DNA of 64,000 nucleotides from Chitinophagaceae bacterium (lineage in GTDB: Bacteria; Bacteroidota; Bacteroidia; Chitinophagales; Chitinophagaceae). The stretch covers positions 1,364,001 through 1,428,000 of the forward strand of contig JADKKA010000018.1 in assembly GCA_016720745.1 (NCBI GenBank). The letters run 5' to 3'. Position numbers and translations under genes: made by a program. Positions 54,220 through 61,909 of this stretch are shown in pieces (position 1 is the stretch's first letter; each line of letters starts with the position of its first letter). Below the pieces are notes generated by a model that had not been told where the DNA came from, made no database searches, and saw nothing but the letters and a program-made list of their open reading frames with translations.

Positions 54220-54705
54220 ATGTCCAAAGACCTCCTCACCAACTGGCAAAAAAAATCAGGCGAACGCCAGAAAGAGTATAAAAAATTCCTTCACAGGGCG
54301 AATAAGAACCAGGTGCTGAAACAATTGCCAGCCCTGAATGAAGAGGCATTTGAAAAAATTGATTGTCTGCAATGTGCCAATTGCTGCAAAAATTATTCTC
54401 CCCGATTTACGCCGCCCGATATCAAGCGAATCAGCAAATACCTGGGGATGAAGGAAGGCGATTTCAGGGATGCCTACCTGCGGGTGGATGAGGATGGCGA
54501 TAATGTAATGAAAGAAATGCCCTGCTCTTTTCTGGGAGCTGATAATTACTGCAGCATTTATGAAGTAAGACCTACGGACTGTGCCCGCTTCCCTTATATG
54601 GATGATGATTTCATGCTTAAAAGACAGCCTCTTGCCCTGAAGAATTCCAGTTTCTGTCCCATTACTTATTTCGTGATTGAACGCCTGATTGTGGCATTGA
54701 AATAA
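54220..54705 (+). CDS. YkgJ family cysteine cluster protein
   Basis: A 161-residue protein with the YkgJ/CxxCxxCC pattern: IDCLQCANCCKNYSPRFTPP, then CSFLGADNYCSIYEVRPTDC followed by ARFPY. The conserved cysteines probably bind zinc or an iron-sulfur cluster. Function of the family is unknown. Stands between repeat element B and the toxin-antitoxin pair. Confidence 0.92.
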   Translation: MSKDLLTNWQKKSGERQKEYKKFLHRANKNQVLKQLPALNEEAFEKIDCLQCANCCKNYSPRFTPPDIKRISKYLGMKEGDFRDAYLRVDEDGDNVMKEMPCSFLGADNYCSIYEVRPTDCARFPYMDDDFMLKRQPLALKNSSFCPITYFVIERLIVALK

Positions 54706-54767
54706 TACCGCAGCATCGCTTAGCTGAACAGGGATTGCTGTGCGAACAGGCACGACAAAATGGATTT

Positions 54768-54781
54768 ATTTTGTGCAAAAT
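54768..54781. promoter_or_regulatory. Palindromic operator candidate of the Xre/RES pair
   Basis: ATTTTG-TG-CAAAAT is a perfect inverted repeat, 4 nt before a near-consensus -7 box (TATATTCG, 54786-54793) that sits 3 nt before ATG 54797. An outer pair ACGACA (54752-54757) / TGTCGT (54781-54786) frames it. Placement suits autorepression by the antitoxin. Confidence 0.5.
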
Positions 54782-54796
54782 GTCGTATATTCGCTC

Positions 54797-55300
54797 ATGA
54801 CCAAGCCGGTTAAAAAATCGATCAGGGCAGTAAAAAGCAAAGCCAGTGTTGTTGTGGAAGAGGCCCTGCCTTTGTATACACCCCTTCGTACCATTCTGGG
54901 CGGGCATCAGGCATCGGTTTCATCTCCTTCCGGTGAATATGATCTGATTGCGTTAACAAGGGATGGGGTTAAAAAATCTTCTTTAAAATCATTAGCTGCC
55001 TACCTCGGTATTTCCATGGAGCAGCTAAGTGGCTTGCTGCATTCTTCTTACCGGAATATCCAGCGTAAGCCCGATCATTCTCTTCTTGATTCCCTGAAAT
55101 CTGAAAAAGTACTGGAGCTGGCCGCATTTGTGCAAAGAGGGATCCAGGTCATTGGTACCAAAGCAGGCTTTACCCAATGGTTGCAAACCCCATTACCTGC
55201 CCTTCGAAATCAAACCCCTCTTCATTTCCTTGATACCAGCTTTGGCATTCAGTTGTTGCTGCGTACACTGGGTCGCCTGGAACAGGGGGTTTATTCCTGA
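54797..55300 (+). CDS. Xre/MbcA/ParS-type antitoxin of RES toxin
   Basis: A 167-residue antitoxin partner. An N-terminal helical/HTH-like part (DGVKKSSLKSLAAYLGISME) is followed by the toxin-binding MbcA/ParS/Xre C-terminal domain (VLELAAFVQRGIQVIGTKAG, FTQWLQTPLPALRNQTPLHF, LDTSFGIQLLLRTLGRLEQG). Start ATG 54797 is favoured because a promoter-like box lies just upstream; a longer frame to 54740 exists. It lies 16 bp before the RES gene. Confidence 0.92.
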   Translation: MTKPVKKSIRAVKSKASVVVEEALPLYTPLRTILGGHQASVSSPSGEYDLIALTRDGVKKSSLKSLAAYLGISMEQLSGLLHSSYRNIQRKPDHSLLDSLKSEKVLELAAFVQRGIQVIGTKAGFTQWLQTPLPALRNQTPLHFLDTSFGIQLLLRTLGRLEQGVYS

Positions 55301-55316
55301 ATGAACCTGTTTTTAA

Positions 55317-55784
55317 ATGGAAGTTTACCGGATAGCACAGGAAAAATACGCCACCGATCTCAGTGGTAACGGAGCAAGGCTTTACGGAGGCCGCTGGAAC
55401 AGTGAGGGTGTCTTTGCCCTTTACACTTCTTCTTCCCGCTCATTGGCATTGCTGGAAACACTGGCACATACCAATGCGGCTTTACTGGAGGTTAAGACCT
55501 ACTTACTGGTTACTTTATCCATTCCAGCTTCCCTCAAACCGGAGATCATTGCATTGGATAAACTCCCCAAAGGCTGGGACAGTCGCGATCAGCTGACCGG
55601 CACACAACAAACAGGTGATCTCTTTATGCAAAAACAAAAAAGCCTCCTGCTGGCCGTCCCCAGTGTATTGATGCCGGAAGAATGGAATTATGTACTCAAC
55701 CCCTTACATCCGGATATGCGTAAGCTGAAGATTATGCATCAGAGAAGGATGCGATTTGATCAACGCACTATTGGTCATCTCTGA
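55317..55784 (+). CDS. RES-domain toxin (NAD+ degrading)
   Basis: A 155-residue RES-domain protein: YRIAQEKYATDLSGNGARLY then GGRWNSEGVFALYTSSSRSL (conserved Arg and Tyr), ALLETLAH (conserved Glu), and VPSVLMPEEWNYVLNPLHPD (conserved Ser and Asn region). RES toxins deplete cellular NAD+; the neighbouring Xre-type antitoxin neutralises them. Full length and all named motifs present, so it should be active. Confidence 0.93.
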   Translation: MEVYRIAQEKYATDLSGNGARLYGGRWNSEGVFALYTSSSRSLALLETLAHTNAALLEVKTYLLVTLSIPASLKPEIIALDKLPKGWDSRDQLTGTQQTGDLFMQKQKSLLLAVPSVLMPEEWNYVLNPLHPDMRKLKIMHQRRMRFDQRTIGHL

Positions 55785-55819
55785 CCCATGGCAAAGTTTC
55801 ATTCCCGGAAAAAATAAAA

Positions 55820-56716
55820 TTATTTAGCGTGCAGTTCATCCCAGGCAGCTTCCAGCGGACGCGAAGCACCATCACCCTTCCATTCGTCTGATCCCGGTAT
55901 CGCTTTATTTTTGAGAAACTCTTCTTTCGTTTTTCCGGCCTTGATTTCTGCTTCTGTAAACTTCAGCACATTGCCCAGGTATTCCTGGAATTTTTTAATA
56001 TCATCAGCCGTGCCCGTTACTTTATAACCTGTTCCGGCATGTCCGAATATATACTGCGTATCCTTCTCAAATTTTTGGAGCGCTTTGTCCAGCACCTGTA
56101 TCCAGCTATTGATATTGGCACCGGCACTACGATCTACATAAGGATGCCGGCGGTTAAAGACCAGGTCACCACAATGAACAATATTGGCTTTTTCAAAATG
56201 AACAAAACTGTCGCCATCGGTATGACCGGCACCAAAGTAGTAGAGACAAATCCTTTCTTTCCCCACTTTTTGGCACCATACATTGGAATAGGTCTGATCG
56301 GGATAGAGTTGTTTGTCCTCCGATTTATTTTTTTGGGCGCTGGCAATCTGGTTCTTCTTTGAATTTTCATGGGCCAGTACATGTTCCACCAGTCCTTTGA
56401 AGGAAATATTCCCGCTACTATGATCGCCATGGTGGTGGGTATTGATCAAAACCTTAAAAGGCTTCTCTGTTTTTTTCTTCAGCTCAGCAATCAGGTGATT
56501 CGATTGATCCGGAAACTGTGAATCCACCACAGCAATCCCTTTTTTATTCAGCAGAAAAGCAATCGTACCGCCTCTCTCTTCAAAAATCCCCACATCATTC
56601 CGCAGCATTGTAATCTTCCAGGGATCTTCTACAAAGGCCGATAATATTTTTTGCTGCCCAATAGTCAATGCCCCGATTGTTAATGCTGTATTCTGAATAA
56701 AACTACGCCTATGCAT
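55820..56716 (-). CDS. Exported MBL-fold metallo-hydrolase
   Basis: A 298-residue metallo-beta-lactamase-fold protein with a leader MHRRSFIQNTALTIGALTIG (twin-arginine-like). Zinc motif INTHHHGDHSSGN is present; further ligands in GAGHTDGDSF (His), HCGDLVF (Asp) and FGHAGTG. The frame is open to 56773, but the leader starts at 56716. Could be a beta-lactamase-like or quorum-quenching-like hydrolase; substrate not determinable. Confidence 0.92.
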   Translation of the reverse strand: MHRRSFIQNTALTIGALTIGQQKILSAFVEDPWKITMLRNDVGIFEERGGTIAFLLNKKGIAVVDSQFPDQSNHLIAELKKKTEKPFKVLINTHHHGDHSSGNISFKGLVEHVLAHENSKKNQIASAQKNKSEDKQLYPDQTYSNVWCQKVGKERICLYYFGAGHTDGDSFVHFEKANIVHCGDLVFNRRHPYVDRSAGANINSWIQVLDKALQKFEKDTQYIFGHAGTGYKVTGTADDIKKFQEYLGNVLKFTEAEIKAGKTKEEFLKNKAIPGSDEWKGDGASRPLEAAWDELHAK

Positions 56717-56834
56717 AAAATGAATTTTTAATTGATATAGTGATATCGCAACATGAATGTAACAAAAATCCAATTTACATTCTTTAAGAGGTTGGTTGAG
56801 GAGGAAATTTTTGTTGAATGTTGAATGTTGAATC

Positions 56835-57002
56835 GTTGAGAGGTTGAGATGTTGAGGAGTTGAGAAGTTGAGGGGTTGAGAGGTTGAGATGTTGAGAGGT
56901 TGGGAAGTTGAGGGGTTGAGAAGTTGAGATGTTGAGAGGTTGGGAAGTTGAGGAGTTGAGAGGTTGAGATGTTGAGAGGTTGGGAAGTTGAGGAGTTGAG
57001 AA
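56835..57002. repeat. 8-bp tandem repeat GTTGAGNN (21 units)
   Basis: Twenty-one consecutive 8-bp units GTTGAGNN (a few GTTGGGAA), preceded by three GTTGAAT units (56813-56834). The order AT-AG-(GG)AA-GN repeats with a ~40-bp higher-order period. With the array at 57058-57138 it accounts for the 422-bp gap 56717-57138, which has no gene. Confidence 0.95.
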
Positions 57003-57057
57003 GGTTCCCGGCATCTCCTGCGTCTGTTCTTTTCAATTACCGCTTCCGGTTTCGATA

Positions 57058-57138
57058 CTGACAGACTGATAAACTGACAGACTGATAGACTGCCGACTGA
57101 AGACTGTCGACTGAAGACTGTCGACTGATGACTGATGA
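57058..57138. repeat. GACTGNN heptamer array (CAGTC type, reverse orientation)
   Basis: Units such as GACTGAA, GACTGTC, GACTGAT run up to the MFS stop codon; they are the complement of the CAGTCNN arrays in copies A and B. Confidence 0.8.
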
Positions 57139-58380
57139 CTAATATTCAAACTTCCTCAATCCCGGCGCCCTGAACCAGGTCAGCACCGCCACCAGCAGGG
57201 TCATACAGCCGCCGAATATTACAGAAGGAACCGTACCCATCGCCTTCGCCATAAAGCCGCTTTCAAATTGTCCGAGTTCATTGCTGCTATTGATAAACAT
57301 AGAATTCACACTGCTCACCCGGCCCCGCATGTCATCGGGAGTGGTGAGTTGTAATATAGTGCCGCGAATGATCACACTGATACCATCCAGCATACCGGCC
57401 AGCATCAGGGCGATAAAGGAAACCCAGTACCAGGTAGATAAACCAAATAGAATGATGCAGAGTCCGAAACCACCTACCACAAACAATAAACGGTAGCCCT
57501 GTTTTTTCTTCATGGGCCAGATCGTGAGGATCGTGATCATGATCACGGAGCCGATATCCATGGCGGCATTCAGCCAGCCGAAACCAATCGGCCCCACTTT
57601 TAAAATCTTTTCTGCAAATTCAGGAATCAGGGCGACGGCTCCGCCAAACAGCACAGCAAATAAATCCAGCGAAATGGCGCCGAGCATGATTTTATTATTG
57701 AACACAAAACGCAATCCATCTTTCACACTATCCCATGCTTTGATATCTTTCTTGGTATTGACCACGGGTTTTTTGCTGATAAAAGAAATCAGGAAAGCCG
57801 CGATCAGCACATATCCCAGTACGATATAAAAAGTGATATGCACCCCAAACCAGGCAATAAAAAATCCGGCAGATGCATGTCCGGTAATGGAAGCGGCCAG
57901 CCAGGTGGAAGAACTGATATTGGCGGCAAAATGAAGAATCTCTCTCGGTACTAACTGAGCAAGGATCGCATTGGTGGAAGGACCAGTGAATGCGCGAATG
58001 GCACCGGTGCAAAAAATCACCCCATAAAAAAACAGCGGTAATGATTGCAAAGAAATTTGTCGGGAGAACCAGGGAGAGGTAATCACGATCAAAGCAATCA
58101 CACAAAGGGAATAAGTCATCACCCCCCGCAGTAACAATGTTCTCTTATCCGATTTATCAATCACATGTCCGGCATACAATGCCAGTAAAAAAACGGGAAC
58201 AAATTCTGATAATCCCGCCAGTCCGATCGAAAAAGAATCCTGCGTGAGTTTGAATAACTGGTAAGCCGCCACTGTACCCAGCATTCGTAAGGCCATGATT
58301 AAAAAATACCGGGCAACAATAAAAATCCGGAATTCCCGGTGCTGTAAGGGTTGCAGTGAGCCGTGGGTGATGAGGGACAT
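57139..58380 (-). CDS. MFS transporter (enterobactin-exporter-like)
   Basis: A 413-residue permease with 12 predicted helices of the EntS/MFS_3 branch: N-terminal LQPLQHREFRIFIVARYFLI, GLAGLSEFVPVFLLALYAGH with VIDKSDKRTLLL as motif A equivalent, and the C-terminal RGTILQLTTPDDMRGRVSSV that typifies this branch. Substrate unknown. Promoter box (58386-58393) is 5 nt before the ATG. Confidence 0.92.
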   Translation of the reverse strand: MSLITHGSLQPLQHREFRIFIVARYFLIMALRMLGTVAAYQLFKLTQDSFSIGLAGLSEFVPVFLLALYAGHVIDKSDKRTLLLRGVMTYSLCVIALIVITSPWFSRQISLQSLPLFFYGVIFCTGAIRAFTGPSTNAILAQLVPREILHFAANISSSTWLAASITGHASAGFFIAWFGVHITFYIVLGYVLIAAFLISFISKKPVVNTKKDIKAWDSVKDGLRFVFNNKIMLGAISLDLFAVLFGGAVALIPEFAEKILKVGPIGFGWLNAAMDIGSVIMITILTIWPMKKKQGYRLLFVVGGFGLCIILFGLSTWYWVSFIALMLAGMLDGISVIIRGTILQLTTPDDMRGRVSSVNSMFINSSNELGQFESGFMAKAMGTVPSVIFGGCMTLLVAVLTWFRAPGLRKFEY

Positions 58381-58385
58381 TGGGT

Positions 58386-58393
58386 CAAAGATA
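58386..58393 (-). promoter_or_regulatory. -7 promoter box of MFS gene, predicts leaderless mRNA
   Basis: Minus-strand TATCTTTG, exact TAnnTTTG match, ends 5 nt before the ATG. Confidence 0.55.
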
Positions 58394-58400
58394 GAGGATT

Positions 58401-58612
58401 TGGCTAGTGGCTAGTGGCGAGGGGCGAGTGGGGGTTGGGATATTAAGATATTAGTTAAGTGGCTAGTAGGGTTCGGCTAGTGGGGGTTGGCTGTTATTTC
58501 ATCATTCTTATATCATTTGTTCGTCTGTTCTTATTTGGCGAGCCTTTCTTTTGTTCAACAAACGCTCCCTATTAAGAGACTGATAGACTGACAGACTGAT
58601 TGACTGATGAAC
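58401..58612 (-). repeat. Composite intergenic element, copy C (inverted)
   Basis: On the minus strand it reads CAGTC-type 8-mers (58572-58612), the same unique core (58482-58573: TAGGGAGCGTTTGTTGAAC ... CAGACGAACAAATGAT ... GATGAAATAACAGCCAA), then ACTAGCC and CTAATAN modules. The AGTCGNN and CCCCTAAAGGGG modules of copies A and B are missing. Confidence 0.85.
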
Positions 58613-58618
58613 TGCTCT

Positions 58619-59251
58619 CTAAGGCAAACTCACATAATGCTGCCCGTTCTCATAGTCCTTATCCAATGCATCAAAAATCACCTGCAGGTGCGCTTCGTTG
58701 TGCAGGAAATCGGCATTGCTGGCATCTACGAAAAGGGTTTTGATATTATGTTGCTTGATATAATGCGTATAGGTTTCCTGGATATTGAAGAGATAATCAT
58801 CCGGGATATTCTGTTCGTAGGAGCGGTTTCTTTTTTTAATATTCACCTGCAGCTTCGATACCGGCGCATGCAGGTAAATCAGGATATCCGGTTGCACCAG
58901 TTGCTGGTGAATGATTTCAAATAAACGCTGGTATAACCTGAATTCATCTTCCGGTAAAGTGACTTTGGCAAAAAGCAGGCATTTGGTAAATAAATAATCA
59001 GTGATGGTCAGGTTCTGGAAAAGATCTTTCTGCTGAATCAGCTCTTTTTGTTGTTTGTATCTCTCCGCCATGAAAAACAATTCCACCGGAAACGCATATT
59101 GCTGCGGGTTCTCATAAAATTTGGAAAGAAAGGGATTATCGGCGAATTCTTCCAGCACCAGGCGGGCATTGTAATGCTTGCTCAGCAGGTGAGCCAGGGT
59201 CGTCTTCCCCGCACCAATATTGCCTTCGACTGTGATGAAATGATACTTCAT
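58619..59251 (-). CDS. Deoxynucleoside kinase
   Basis: A 210-residue deoxyribonucleoside kinase (dNK/dGK-dCK type): P-loop VEGNIGAGKTTLAHLL, the nucleoside-site EEFADNPFLSKFYENPQQYA, FFMAERYKQQKELIQQ, ITDYLFTKCLLFA and the lid-like KRNRSYEQNIPDDYLFNIQE. It salvages deoxynucleosides to monophosphates. Complete by length. Confidence 0.93.
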   Translation of the reverse strand: MKYHFITVEGNIGAGKTTLAHLLSKHYNARLVLEEFADNPFLSKFYENPQQYAFPVELFFMAERYKQQKELIQQKDLFQNLTITDYLFTKCLLFAKVTLPEDEFRLYQRLFEIIHQQLVQPDILIYLHAPVSKLQVNIKKRNRSYEQNIPDDYLFNIQETYTHYIKQHNIKTLFVDASNADFLHNEAHLQVIFDALDKDYENGQHYVSLP

Positions 59252-59260
59252 ATCCGCTTA

Positions 59261-59381
59261 TGTTTTGCCCCGCTGGGGCATCTTCCAAATGGTCGTTTTT
59301 TTTCTACCGATGTTTTGCCCCGCTGGGGCAATTGAAAACGTTGATCCTTTTTTTCTACCGATGTTTTGCCCCGCTGGGGCA
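59261..59381. repeat. Three tandem copies of a palindromic TTTTGCCCCGCTGGGGCA unit
   Basis: TGTTTTGCCCCGCTGGGGCA at 59261-59280, 59311-59330 and 59362-59381, period 50-51 bp; copies 2 and 3 are also preceded by TTTTTTTCTACCGA. Each has a TGCCCC/GGGGCA hairpin. Lies in the 354-bp gene-free gap 59252-59605. Confidence 0.9.
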
Positions 59382-59443
59382 TCGAAGAACAAGCTCTTTC
59401 TAATCTTACAGCCACCCGGCAAGCTTACAGGTTCTCAATATCT

Positions 59444-59469
59444 CCCGCCTTCGCTAAGGCTTCGGCGGG
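59444..59469. repeat. GC-rich hairpin
   Basis: CCCGCC...GGCGGG arms around TTCGCTAAGGCTTC. Similar wording is seen in dispersed intergenic repeats of other bacteria; not verifiable here. Confidence 0.5.
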
Positions 59470-59479
59470 CGATGCAATA

Positions 59480-59540
59480 TCCTGATATCCCAATATCCAA
59501 TACCTAATACCTAATAACTAATAACTAATAACTAATACCC
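59480..59540. repeat. CTAATAN heptamer array
   Basis: ACTAATA/CCTAATA units, five of them nearly perfect, followed by decaying copies; same module as at 34.3, 49.6, 54.1 and 61.4 kb. Confidence 0.75.
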
Positions 59541-59605
59541 ATTCCTGCACAAAATAGTCCAATTGCCATCCTCCGTAAAATATGCGCTTTTCACTGTGGA
59601 AAAAA

Positions 59606-60088
59606 TCAGGAATACTTTTTTACCTCCAATGGATCAGGACACAGTTCCAGTAACTGAGTGATGGTTAATTGCAGACGGGGATGAACCAATGCAGCCGCAA
59701 TCTCCTGCAAGGGGAGGAGGGCGAAACGGCGGTTGGGTAATTCGGGATGGGGGACTTTCAACAAGGGATAATCATGTATTTCTGATCCGTATAACAGGAT
59801 ATCAATATCAATGAGCCGGGGCCCGTATTTTTCTTCCCGCAGTCTTCCCATTTGTTTTTCCAGCTTCAGAATGCGCCGGATCAGCTGCCGGGCACTCAGG
59901 CTCGTTTGCAGTTCCAGTGCCTGGTTCAAAAAAGCCGGCTGATCCTCTTTGCCCCAGGCCGCCGTTTCATATAAAGAAGAAACAGCAGTCAGTGTACCGC
60001 ACTGCGCTTCGATCAGTTCCCGGGCCTTTTGCAATGCCCCGGCCCGGTCGCCCATATTGCCACCTGTCAACAGATAAACTTTTGTCAT
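59606..60088 (-). CDS. folK: 2-amino-4-hydroxy-6-hydroxymethyldihydropteridine pyrophosphokinase
   Basis: A 160-residue HPPK of folate biosynthesis, transferring pyrophosphate from ATP to 6-hydroxymethyldihydropterin. Motifs: MTKVYLLTGGNMGDRAGALQ, SSLYETAAWGKEDQPAFLNQ, LEKQMGRLREEKYGPRLIDI and DILLYG, and PHPELPNRRFALLPL. Start ATG 60088 gives the canonical N-terminus (open frame to 60166 ignored). Divergent from the ABC-2 permease gene. Confidence 0.96.
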   Translation of the reverse strand: MTKVYLLTGGNMGDRAGALQKARELIEAQCGTLTAVSSLYETAAWGKEDQPAFLNQALELQTSLSARQLIRRILKLEKQMGRLREEKYGPRLIDIDILLYGSEIHDYPLLKVPHPELPNRRFALLPLQEIAAALVHPRLQLTITQLLELCPDPLEVKKYS

Positions 60089-60127
60089 CAGCTGCCAAAT
60101 ATCTTTATTTATACAATAGGTTTTAAA

Positions 60128-60135
60128 TACATTTG
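60128..60135 (+). promoter_or_regulatory. -7 promoter box of ABC-2 permease gene
   Basis: TACATTTG, exact TAnnTTTG match, ends 9 nt before ATG 60145. Confidence 0.5.
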
Positions 60136-60144
60136 CCCGCCAAC

Positions 60145-61263
60145 ATGGAGCCACAAAAACAATCATATAGTCAGACCCGCGCTTTACTGGCCATCACCAA
60201 GGCCAGTTTCAAAGCCATCTTTGCCAATCCGGCCTCGATTTTTTTCAGTCTGATGTTCCCGATCATTTTTGTACTCATTTTCGGAGCCTTCGGCAGCGGT
60301 GGCGGCGTGAGCTACCGGATCGCCCTGGAAAAACCCATCGATACCACCGATTTTTTTTATAAAGGCCTCCTGCGGGTACCCGGTGTAAAGATCATTCAGT
60401 ACACTGATACTGTTCAAAGAAGAAAGGACCTGATCAAGGGACGCCTCACTGCCATTCTCGATATTGACCGGGTCATGGACAGCACCGATAAACCCCATTA
60501 CCAGGTAAAAGTCAGGTCCACCACCGCCAGTGCCAATACTGTTTACACTTTTATACCGGCCCTGGACCTGGTTAAACTGCAACTGGAGAAAGCACTGAAC
60601 GATAATTATGTAAATTATGTAGAGGTCGGTGAACTGCAAATGGAAACCGTTCGCAAATACCGGCAGATTGATTTTATCCTGCCCGGACAGCTGGGCTTCT
60701 CTATTTTATTCTCCACCCTTTTTGGAATCGCTTTTACTTTTTACGGATTAAGGGAACAACTGGTGCTGAAAAGATTTTATGCTTCTCCCATCAGTAAACT
60801 CAATATCCTGCTGGGTATCGGTGTCAGCCGTTTGTTCTTCCAGCTCCTGAGTGTGATTGCACTCCTGCTCTTTGGTCATTTTGCGCTGAACTTTACTTTG
60901 CAAAACGGCATGATCACTTTTGCAGAGATTATTTTTATCACGATTGAAATGCTTTTCATGCTGATGGGGGTCGGACTGATTTTCAGCAGCATCGTGAAAT
61001 CGGATACTTCCATCCCCTTGCTCATTAATTTATTCGGCTTCCCGCAGATGATGTTGTCCGGTACCTTTTTCCCCATCGAAGTATTTCCAAAATGGTTACA
61101 GGAAATCTGCCGCATACTGCCCCTCACTCAATATAATGATGCCGTTAGAAAAATTTCTTTTGAAGGATTGCATATAACGGACTGCCTCAAGGAAATCGGC
61201 ATCCTTGGTGCATGGATTGCGGTGACTTATATTATATTGGCGAGGGTGTTGAAGTGGGAGTGA
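60145..61263 (+). CDS. ABC-2 type transporter permease
   Basis: A 372-residue permease: an N-terminal helix (PASIFFSLMFPIIFVLIFGA), a ~140-residue extracytoplasmic domain, then five helices (LGFSILFSTLFGIAFTFYGL, the conserved REQLVLKRFYASPISKL loop, FPQMMLSGTFFPIEVFPKWL), typical of ABC-2 (YhgE/DrrB-like) exporters. No ATPase gene is adjacent, so its partner is elsewhere. Start ATG 60145 chosen; TTG 60133 overlaps the promoter box. Confidence 0.93.
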   Translation: MEPQKQSYSQTRALLAITKASFKAIFANPASIFFSLMFPIIFVLIFGAFGSGGGVSYRIALEKPIDTTDFFYKGLLRVPGVKIIQYTDTVQRRKDLIKGRLTAILDIDRVMDSTDKPHYQVKVRSTTASANTVYTFIPALDLVKLQLEKALNDNYVNYVEVGELQMETVRKYRQIDFILPGQLGFSILFSTLFGIAFTFYGLREQLVLKRFYASPISKLNILLGIGVSRLFFQLLSVIALLLFGHFALNFTLQNGMITFAEIIFITIEMLFMLMGVGLIFSSIVKSDTSIPLLINLFGFPQMMLSGTFFPIEVFPKWLQEICRILPLTQYNDAVRKISFEGLHITDCLKEIGILGAWIAVTYIILARVLKWE

Positions 61264-61270
61264 GGAGGGA

Positions 61271-61440
61271 AGTCGTTAGTCATTAGTCGATAGTCGTTAG
61301 TCAGCCCCGCCCCGCCCCCGTACCGCCCCCATCCCCTAAAGGGGAGAAAGGAAGTCGGCAGTCGTGAGTCGAGAGTCAAGAGTGAGTAGCCGATAATCGT
61401 AAACCCAATATCCAATACCTAATTCCCAATACCCACCATC
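61271..61440 (+). repeat. Composite intergenic element, partial copy D
   Basis: AGTCGTT/AGTCATT heptamers (61271-61302), a CCCCTAAAGGGGAGAAAGGA segment (61332-61351), AGTCGNN again, and CCAATAN/CTAATTC units ending at 61440. It matches the right half of copies A and B; the CAGTC array and unique core are absent. Confidence 0.7.
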
Positions 61441-61455
61441 TCTCCTAATCATCGT

Positions 61456-61908
61456 ATGTTTAAAATTGCCAAACTCGGTCTAATCAGCGTAGTGTTCTTC
61501 TCCCTGATGATCACGCTGATCTCCCTTTTCTTCCCTTCCAAGGTCAGGATATCCAAGGCCATTGATATCAATAGCAGTCCGGAGAAACTGATGGTACTGC
61601 TGCGCGATACTACCCAATGGAAAAAATGGTATCCCGGTGCAGATTCGGCGCAGTTATTACCGGAGATTACCACCCTCACTGATAGCAGCGTGGTGGCCGT
61701 AACGATGATGCAAAATGGCCGCAAGGGTGTTACGGGTTGGAATATTTATGGTTCATCTTTTCCCAATACCATCACCCTGCAGTGGTATATGGATTTTAAA
61801 TTGGGCTGGTTGCCCTGGGAAAAATTTTCCGGTCTCTTGTTTGAGAAAAGATATGGCCCCATGATGGAGAAAGGACTGGAGAATCTCAAGAAATCATTGG
61901 AGAACTGA
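61456..61908 (+). CDS. Membrane-anchored SRPBCC family protein
   Basis: A 150-residue protein: N-terminal membrane helix (LGLISVVFFSLMITLISLFF), then a polyketide-cyclase/SRPBCC-like ligand-binding domain opening VRISKAIDINSSPEKLMVLL and DTTQWKKWYPGAD. It would bind a small hydrophobic ligand; role unknown. Converges with queG, 1 bp apart. Confidence 0.85.
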   Translation: MFKIAKLGLISVVFFSLMITLISLFFPSKVRISKAIDINSSPEKLMVLLRDTTQWKKWYPGADSAQLLPEITTLTDSSVVAVTMMQNGRKGVTGWNIYGSSFPNTITLQWYMDFKLGWLPWEKFSGLLFEKRYGPMMEKGLENLKKSLEN

Positions 61909-61909
61909 T

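Noticed and set aside
56728..57036. Repetitive Ser/Thr/Gln/Leu-rich ORF on the minus strand
   Set aside because: It is the GTTGAGNN minisatellite read as protein; nothing else supports it.
60133..60144. TTG start of the ABC-2 permease
   Set aside because: It overlaps the promoter box; ATG 60145 gives a normal N-terminus.
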